DNA from: Sphingomonas sp. UNC305MFCol5.2
Lineage (GTDB): Bacteria > Pseudomonadota > Alphaproteobacteria > Sphingomonadales > Sphingomonadaceae
Reading direction: 5' to 3'
DNA length: 64,000 nt
NCBI RefSeq assembly: GCF_000712135.1
Contig: NZ_JOOE01000004.1
Coordinates: 2,501 to 66,500 of the forward strand
Each line of letters opens with the position of its first letter. The first letter of the stretch is position 1. Below are positions 57,260 to 64,000 of the stretch, piece after piece. Below the pieces are notes generated by a model. That model did no database searches. It saw only the letters and a program-made list of their open reading frames with translations, and was not told the DNA's origin. The position numbers and the translations under genes are program-made.

Positions 57260-57919
57260 TCAGGGTTGCAACATGTCTGTGCGCGACGGTGGAGACGGCA
57301 CGGACGGCGCCGATATGGATATCGAACGCGCGTTCGGAAAGCGCCGGTGCCAGGCAGGGTCGGCGGCGCGGATGCGGGTCGCCGAAGTCGGATCGGGGCG
57401 AAAGCGCAGCAGCACGAGGGCCGGCAATCTCCAACTCGTCCATTTCTTCGCCTGGCCTGCGGGCCGCACAGCGCGCCGCAGCCAACTCATCGCGGGACTA
57501 GCGTGAGCCCGTGCATCATAGCCGGGACGTGCAATCACCGCAATCGGAACCTGTCGCGCAATGTCGCGCCAGCGCTCCCATTTATCGAATTGGGCAAGAT
57601 TGTCGGCGCCCATCAGCCAGATGAAGCGATGCTTGGGAAAGGCGCGCGAAAGGCGATCGAGCGTATCGGCGGTGTAGCGTGTCCTGAGCCGTTTCTCGAT
57701 ATCGGTGACCCGGATCGGCGCATGGAGCGCCATCCTCTGCGCCGAGGCCATGCGCGCCTTGAACGGCGCCATCCCCGCTTTGTCCTTGAGCGGATTGCCG
57801 GGCGAGACCAGCCACCATACCTCGTCGAGCCCAAGCGTGCGGATCGCATGGAGCGAGAGCCTGCGATGCCCGCGATGCGCCGGGTTGAACGAGCCGCCGA
57901 GCAGTCCGATGCGCTTCAT
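57260..57919 (-). CDS. nadD: Nicotinate-nucleotide adenylyltransferase
   Basis: A 219-residue NAD-biosynthesis enzyme. The nucleotidyl-transferase motif GGSFNPAHRGHR opens the protein, WWLVSPGNPLKD and FIWLMGADNLAQF follow, and the second motif SATRIRA is near residue 190. The last 20 or so residues (Ser/Pro/Arg-rich) have no conserved look and extend slightly past the usual end. The ATG at 57919 overlaps the upstream gene's stop as ATGA. Confidence 0.94.
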   Translation of the reverse strand: MKRIGLLGGSFNPAHRGHRRLSLHAIRTLGLDEVWWLVSPGNPLKDKAGMAPFKARMASAQRMALHAPIRVTDIEKRLRTRYTADTLDRLSRAFPKHRFIWLMGADNLAQFDKWERWRDIARQVPIAVIARPGYDARAHASPAMSWLRRAVRPAGQAKKWTSWRLPALVLLRFRPDPTSATRIRAADPAWHRRFPNARSISISAPSVPSPPSRTDMLQP

Positions 57920-58263
57920 TCGGGGAAGCGGCGGACGACTTCGATCGCGCCGATGATCGCCGCATTGAATGCGGGCAGGTCTTCGGCGGGGATCCAATAT
58001 TCGCGATGCGCACGGCCGCCCGCATCCTCGACACGATAGTTGGCGATAAAGGCACGCTGCACATCGAAGCGCGTGACGAAACCCGCGCCGCTCTCCGGGA
58101 CATTCCAGTCGCGCGCAATCTTCACTGCATACTCTTCGCTGGTGACCGGATAGAATATCGGCTGCTCGGGCAGGCGCGGCGGGAATTCGCGCATCCCACT
58201 CGCCTCGATCAGCTCCAGCTCCCCGGGGCCTACGGGACGCCATAGCGTCACAGTGTCGGTCAC
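57916..58263 (-). CDS. Conserved 115-aa protein, ADP-ribosylation/crystallin J1-like by name
   Basis: A 115-residue protein with no known function. It starts [19 protein letters not shown] and contains [29 protein letters not shown] and [19 protein letters not shown]. Similar small proteins are labelled ADP-ribosylation/crystallin J1 in databases, a name that does not imply shown activity; no ADP-ribosylhydrolase motif is seen. The GTG start overlaps the proA stop and the TGA overlaps the nadD start, so it is embedded in the operon. Cytoplasmic location is likely. Confidence 0.85.
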   Translation of the reverse strand: MTDTVTLWRPVGPGELELIEASGMREFPPRLPEQPIFYPVTSEEYAVKIARDWNVPESGAGFVTRFDVQRAFIANYRVEDAGGRAHREYWIPAEDLPAFNAAIIGAIEVVRRFPE

Positions 58264-59519
58264 GGCCGCGCCTGGCCGGTGCCCCGAACGACCCATTTGT
58301 ACGTCGTCAGCCCTTCGAGCGCGACAGGGCCGCGGGCGTGGAGGCGGCCGGTGGAGATGCCGATCTCGGCGCCCAGCCCGAACTCGCCGCCGTCGGCGAA
58401 CTGGGTCGAGGCGTTCCACATCACGATCGCGCTGTCGACTTCGGCGAGGAAGCGCTCGGCAGCGGCCGCGTCCTCGGTGACGATCGCATCGGTGTGATGC
58501 GATCCGTGTGCGGCGATATGCGCCATCGCGTCTTCGGCGCCGTCGACGAGCTTCACCGACAGGATCGCGTCGAGATATTCGGTGTCCCAGTCGCCGCATT
58601 CCACCGGCAGCGTCCGCGGTTCGATCGCCTGGATTTCGGCGTCGCCGCGCAGCTCGCAACCCGCCTCGGCGAGTGCTGCGAGCACCGGTGCGGGATCGGC
58701 GAAGCCGCGGTCGATCAGCAAGGTCTCGGTCGCGCCGCAGATGCCGGTGCGGCGCATCTTGGCGTTGAGCGCGAGTTCCCGGGCCATCGCGGGATCGGCG
58801 GCACGGTCGATATAGGTGTGGTTGAGCCCGTCGAGATGCGCGAGCACGGGCACGCGCGCCTCGGCCTGGACGCGCGCGACGAGGCCCTTGCCGCCGCGCG
58901 GCACGACCATGTCGATCGCACCCTCGGCTGTCAGTATCGCGCCGACCGCGGCGCGATCGGTGACGGGGACAAGCTGGATCGCATCGGCGGGCATGCCGCC
59001 TTCTTCCAACCCCTTCGCCAGCGCGGCGTGAATCGCGCGGTTGCTGCGGATCGCTTCCGAGCCGCCGCGCAGGATCGCGGCGTTGCCCGACATCGCGCAG
59101 AGCGCGCCGGCATCGGCGGTGACGTTGGGGCGGCTCTCATAGATGATGCCGATCACGCCGATCGGAATGCGCACCCGGGTCAGCACCAGCCCATTGGGCC
59201 GATCGACACGCTCGATCACCTTGCCGACAGGATCGTCGAGCCGCGCCACCGCCTCGACGCCGGCGGCGGTCGCCTCGACACGGCTCGCATCGAGCCGCAG
59301 CCGATCGAGCAGCGCGCCCGACAGCCCCGAAGCCTGGGCCGCGACCATGTCCTCGGCATTGGCCGCGACGATCGCGTCGCTCGCCTCGCGGATTGCGGCT
59401 GCGGCCGCGAGCAAGGCACGGCTCTTCTGGTCGCTGGTCATCGCCGCGAGGCGGCGCGAGGCGGTGCGGGCCCGCGCGGCCATGTCTGTGATCAGCATTT
59501 GGATATCGGCATCGGCCAT
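58260..59519 (-). CDS. proA: Glutamate-5-semialdehyde dehydrogenase
   Basis: A 419-residue gamma-glutamyl phosphate reductase of proline biosynthesis. The NADPH-site [22 protein letters not shown], the VPRGGKGLV loop, and catalytic Cys261 in [13 protein letters not shown] are all present. The ATG at 59519 gives the normal family start. It heads the nine-gene minus-strand cluster. Confidence 0.96.
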   Translation of the reverse strand: MADADIQMLITDMAARARTASRRLAAMTSDQKSRALLAAAAAIREASDAIVAANAEDMVAAQASGLSGALLDRLRLDASRVEATAAGVEAVARLDDPVGKVIERVDRPNGLVLTRVRIPIGVIGIIYESRPNVTADAGALCAMSGNAAILRGGSEAIRSNRAIHAALAKGLEEGGMPADAIQLVPVTDRAAVGAILTAEGAIDMVVPRGGKGLVARVQAEARVPVLAHLDGLNHTYIDRAADPAMARELALNAKMRRTGICGATETLLIDRGFADPAPVLAALAEAGCELRGDAEIQAIEPRTLPVECGDWDTEYLDAILSVKLVDGAEDAMAHIAAHGSHHTDAIVTEDAAAAERFLAEVDSAIVMWNASTQFADGGEFGLGAEIGISTGRLHARGPVALEGLTTYKWVVRGTGQARP

Positions 59520-59565
59520 GCTGCACCCGCTAGCACGGCTTGGCGCAAGCTGATAGGCGTCGCGC

Positions 59566-60627
59566 ATGGGGGAATTCGAGGCAGCTGGTGAAATCGTCAC
59601 CGGAGGATTGCTGGGCCGCGCGCTGGAGCCGCGGGCCGGCGAGGGGCAATCGCACGCGGAGCATATGTGCCTCAACTGTGGCACCGCGCTGATCGGCGCG
59701 CACTGCCATCATTGCGGGCAATCGGGACACGTCCATCGTTCGCTCGGCGCGGTCGGGCACGAGATCGTCCACGGCGTGTTCCACTTCGAAGGCAAGTTCT
59801 GGCGCACGCTGCCGCTGCTCGCGTGGCGCCCGGGCGATCTCACCCGGCGTTACGTCGCCGGCGAACGCGCGCGATTCGTCTCGCCGATGGCGATCTTCCT
59901 CTTCTCGATCTTCGCGATGTTCGCAGTCTTCTCGTTCGCGGGAATCTCCGCACCGAGCGAGATCTCGGGCCTCACCGCCAAGCCAGCCACAGCGATCGAG
60001 GAGGCGCGCAAGGATGCCGAGGAGAATCGCGCAGAGGCTACCCGGGAACTGCGCGCGCTCGCACCCGACAATCCGAAACGCGCCAAATATGAGCAGCGCA
60101 TCGCCACAGCGAACCACGATTTGGCTGAGCTGAACGAAGCTGCGAAGCACGTCTCGCCCGACAAGGTGGACCAGATCGTGGAGGTCCGCACCGGCTGGTA
60201 CACGCTTGATCACGGCATCGAGAAGTGGAAGAAGAACCCGTCGCTGATGCTCTACAAGCTCCAGTCGAGCGTCTATAAATTCTCGTGGCTGCTGATCCCG
60301 CTGTCGCTGCCGTTCCTGTGGCTGCTGTTCTTCTGGAAGCGCCAGTACAAGCTCTACGACCACGCGGTCTTCATCATCTACTCGATCGCGTTCATGTCGC
60401 TGCTGTTCATCGTGATTACGCTGGCGGCGCAGCTGGGCGTGCCCTCCGGCTGGCTGGGCATGGCGGGGGTGTTCATCCCGTTCTTCCACATCACCCGGCA
60501 GCTCAAGCAGGCCTATCAGCTGCGCTGGTGGTCGGCAGTGCTGCGCGCGATCGTGCTGACCTGGTTCATCGCGATCGTGCTGGTGCTCTTCCTGCTGATC
60601 CTGGTGGCGATGGGGATGACCGGCTAG
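59566..60627 (+). CDS. DUF3667 membrane protein with N-terminal zinc ribbon
   Basis: A 353-residue protein of unknown function. Two C-x2-C pairs (C35/C38 and C47/C50, [18 protein letters not shown]) form a zinc ribbon, then the DUF3667 motif [40 protein letters not shown] segment at about 73-107. A helix at about 108-128, a charged coiled region (about 140-200), and three more membrane segments (about 245-350) follow. It is divergent from proA with a short gap. Confidence 0.88.
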   Translation: MGEFEAAGEIVTGGLLGRALEPRAGEGQSHAEHMCLNCGTALIGAHCHHCGQSGHVHRSLGAVGHEIVHGVFHFEGKFWRTLPLLAWRPGDLTRRYVAGERARFVSPMAIFLFSIFAMFAVFSFAGISAPSEISGLTAKPATAIEEARKDAEENRAEATRELRALAPDNPKRAKYEQRIATANHDLAELNEAAKHVSPDKVDQIVEVRTGWYTLDHGIEKWKKNPSLMLYKLQSSVYKFSWLLIPLSLPFLWLLFFWKRQYKLYDHAVFIIYSIAFMSLLFIVITLAAQLGVPSGWLGMAGVFIPFFHITRQLKQAYQLRWWSAVLRAIVLTWFIAIVLVLFLLILVAMGMTG

Positions 60628-60651
60628 GGCCGCTGCCGGGGCGAAGTTGAC

Positions 60652-60692
60652 GAAGTTGACTACCCCTTCGCGCGCGCGAAGCAGTCAACTTC
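60652..60692. repeat. Inverted repeat GAAGTTGACT/AGTCAACTTC
   Basis: Perfect 10-base arms at 60652-60661 and 60683-60692 enclose an alternating CG tract TTCGCGCGCGCGAA (60667-60680) that is itself palindromic. An extra GAAGTTGAC precedes it. There is no T run. It lies between convergent genes. Confidence 0.7.
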
Positions 60693-60796
60693 GCGCGCGG
60701 CAGTGGGGCGGAGATGCGGTCGGTGCGCCATGCCGAGACCCCAGCAGAACAAATCCTACATTTCCAGCACTATTCCCAGGCCGCGCCAAAGCGGCG

Positions 60797-61168
60797 TCAC
60801 CGGCAGGGATAGGTCTTGTTGAGATAGACGTAGACGCCGTCCTTGAGTTCGATTTCCTGCTCGGCCGGTGACAGCGCCTTGAAATGGGCCATGAGCTTGT
60901 CGCTCTCGAATTCCGCCTGTCCGGGAGGCGGCGGGCAGGCGATCGGTTTCGCTGCCGCCTTCGCCTTGTCGACATCGGCGCGCCAGGCCCCGAGGATCGT
61001 CTCCAGCTCGTTCATGAGCCGCCGCAGCTCGGGATCGAGCTTCGCCATCTCGCCGAGCTTCTCCACCGCAGTCCACCGTGCGATGAATTCACGGACCGGC
61101 ATTGCCTGCACGGGAGCTGCGAGCAGGCTCATCCCCGCAGCCGCCAGCACCAAGTGCCTCACCGGCAC
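60797..61168 (-). CDS. Small exported protein, tandem paralogue B
   Basis: A 123-residue protein with a signal peptide ending in PVQAM and no known function. Its layout matches the upstream neighbour of identical length: MPVREFIARW near the mature start, a central helix-rich part, ACPPPPGQ, and the ending YVYLNKTYPCR. The two cysteines (in ACPP and TYPC) would be close enough for a disulfide. Resemblance to Rap1a/Tai-type immunity proteins is faint. The start is a GTG that lies within the end of the upstream gene. Confidence 0.78.
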   Translation of the reverse strand: MPVRHLVLAAAGMSLLAAPVQAMPVREFIARWTAVEKLGEMAKLDPELRRLMNELETILGAWRADVDKAKAAAKPIACPPPPGQAEFESDKLMAHFKALSPAEQEIELKDGVYVYLNKTYPCR

Positions 61169-61530
61169 GGATAAGTCCGCTTCATATAGGCGTAGACTGC
61201 GGCCTTCATGCTCATTCCCCGTTTCGCCACCGGGATCTTCTCGAGCTCGGCGAGCATCTGCTTCGGCGTGAGTTTGGGCTTGCCTGTCTCGGGCGGGCAG
61301 CTGTGCGGAGTCTTGCCCGCCGCGCGCGCGGCGCGCAGATCGGCGGTATAAGCGGCGCGGATCGCGGCGACTTCGTGCTTGATCAGCTCGGCGTCGGGCG
61401 AGAGCAACGCCAGCGCGCCTTGCGCCTGCAGCGCCTTCGCCTTGGCGAGGAATTGCGCGACGGTCATCGCTTGCGCCGTCGTCGGCACGATCAGCGCCGT
61501 GGCAATCACCAGAACCGTCAACCGCCGCAT
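61159..61530 (-). CDS. Small exported protein, tandem paralogue A
   Basis: A 123-residue exported protein with a signal peptide ending in TTAQAM. Mature features are TVAQFLAKAKALQAQGALAL, SCPPETGK and the ending YAYMKRTYPCR, paralleling the downstream gene; it overlaps that gene by ten bases. The ATG at 61530 is chosen because GGGGGAGGG lies nine bases upstream and because the signal peptide starts there. That ribosome-binding site is inside the ftsH terminator hairpin. Confidence 0.78.
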   Translation of the reverse strand: MRRLTVLVIATALIVPTTAQAMTVAQFLAKAKALQAQGALALLSPDAELIKHEVAAIRAAYTADLRAARAAGKTPHSCPPETGKPKLTPKQMLAELEKIPVAKRGMSMKAAVYAYMKRTYPCR

Positions 61531-61533
61531 AGG

Positions 61534-61567
61534 AAAAAGCCCTCCCCCGATCGCTCGGGAGAGGGCT
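61534..61567 (-). terminator. ftsH terminator overlapping a ribosome-binding site
   Basis: On the minus strand a 13-base stem (AGCCCTCTCCCGA with TCGGGGGAGGGCT, one G-U pair) closes on GCGA and is followed by TTTT. The 3' arm also contains GGGGGAGGG, which serves as the ribosome-binding site of the next gene. Confidence 0.88.
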
Positions 61568-61596
61568 AATCGTAACCCGTTTAACGTCAACTGAAC

Positions 61597-63570
<1,974 letters not shown>

Positions 63571-63595
63571 CGAGCTCGATACCTTTCGCCCGTCC

Positions 63596-63623
63596 TAGAT
63601 AGGCGCCGCCAGGTTAATGGCAA
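63596..63623 (-). promoter_or_regulatory. Candidate ftsH promoter
   Basis: On the minus strand TTGCCA (63618-63623) and TATCTA (63596-63601) are 16 bases apart, with the ftsH ATG about 26 bases further. It fits a housekeeping sigma promoter loosely. Confidence 0.35.
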
Positions 63624-63649
63624 TGGAACACTATGGTACTTTGGGTCGA

Positions 63650-64000
63650 TCAGTGTGATCGACGCGCCGGGGCCAGGCTGAAACGCCATTCAGCACGTTT
63701 CGCCTCGGCTTTCACCCCCGCAATCGTACCTGTCTTCCCCGAAACGAGCGTGGCGACCAGCCCGTCGAGACTCTCGCCGCGAAGTGGGGCGGGATCCTCT
63801 CCATCTTGTGAGCGGATATGGTCGACCGCGCGCTCGACGAGCCGACGCTGCAATTCGTAAGGCAAATCGCGTGCTTCGAGCTGCGCCGAGCCGGGGTCGA
63901 TCCGGCTCCGCATTTGCCACTCGCGCTCCGTCACCCATTCGAGCGCGTCCTCCGCGTGCCGCAAGTTGTGCGCCGCGAGCGCCAGGCGGTCGGCCGGGAG
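63650..64000 (-). CDS. tilS: tRNA(Ile)-lysidine synthase, C-terminal part
   Basis: The last 116 codons of a gene that continues beyond the window. The reading frame begins LPADRLALAAHNLRHAEDALEW and matches the region after the catalytic domain of TilS, which modifies C34 of tRNA-Ile(CAT); the rest (LPYELQRRLVERAV) is the usual linker and C-terminal domain start. The catalytic SGGxDS loop is outside the window. tilS directly upstream of ftsH is the common proteobacterial order. Confidence 0.85.
   Translation of the reverse strand, partial: LPADRLALAAHNLRHAEDALEWVTEREWQMRSRIDPGSAQLEARDLPYELQRRLVERAVDHIRSQDGEDPAPLRGESLDGLVATLVSGKTGTIAGVKAEAKRAEWRFSLAPARRSH

Noticed and set aside
57234..57506. 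A 90-codon plus-strand open frame
   Set aside because: It lies opposite the nadD 3' end and the rsfS start, and its composition is that of an antisense frame.

Overview
This window is a compact, high-GC chromosomal segment from an alphaproteobacterium, most likely a sphingomonad (Sphingomonadaceae). The evidence is the rRNA operon tail (23S, 5S, then initiator tRNA), gene neighbourhoods such as tilS-ftsH, lepB-rnc-era and proA-nadD-rsfS-rlmH, a Caulobacter/Sphingomonas-type TonB-dependent maltodextrin locus, a UdgX-type uracil-DNA glycosylase, and short inverted-repeat elements of the kind common between sphingomonad genes. No insertion sequence, prophage, plasmid or CRISPR array was seen.

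Layout. 1-3450: 3' part of an rRNA operon (23S, 5S, tRNA-fMet, a degenerate second copy of the fMet 3' half, terminator). 3565-8805: a giant extracellular RTX/VCBS/beta-helix protein with a metallopeptidase-like C terminus. 9209-12935: the ydbH-ynbE-ydbL envelope phospholipid-transport operon. 13125-17267: a tripartite drug-efflux operon (OM factor, EmrA-like, EmrB-like) divergent from a TetR regulator at 17357, with two matching operators between them. 18004-28812: housekeeping and repair genes (PLD enzyme, rpoZ, rlmE, ppx/gppA, tRNA-Gln, tRNA-Arg, nth, dapB, cobB, glutathione reductase, pgi). 28917-36156: lepB-rnc-era, a dicarboxylate symporter, and glmM-DUF1272-thiD/VOC-rnhB. 36250-45484: a maltodextrin utilisation locus (MFS permease, LacI regulator, TonB-dependent receptor, periplasmic GH13, cytoplasmic alpha-glucosidase). 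45536-52773: DJ-1/PfpI protein, aldo/keto reductase, UdgX, a diheme cytochrome plus beta-helix protein pair of unknown function, VOC/AsnC pair and a GT87 membrane glycosyltransferase. 52822-59519: a long minus-strand cluster (proA, a 115-aa protein, nadD, rsfS, rlmH, EnvC-like, S41 protease, dsbB, coq7) with many ATGA/GTGA overlaps. 59566-64000: DUF3667 protein, two tandem paralogous exported proteins, ftsH and the end of tilS.

How genes fit together. In the sugar locus, the receptor would import maltodextrins across the outer membrane, the periplasmic GH13 would trim them, the MFS permease would import products, and the cytoplasmic glucosidase would release glucose, all under LacI control; pgi elsewhere in the window is a downstream step. 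The YdbH/YnbE/YdbL set, DsbB, the S41 protease, the EnvC-like protein and FtsH make much of the window about envelope maintenance. The least understood items are the cytochrome/beta-helix pair (47781-49987), the RTX protein with inverted domain order, the ThiD-VOC fusion, the two tandem 123-aa exported proteins, and two exported proteins sharing an EIVVC...R[YF]R[LI]P signature.
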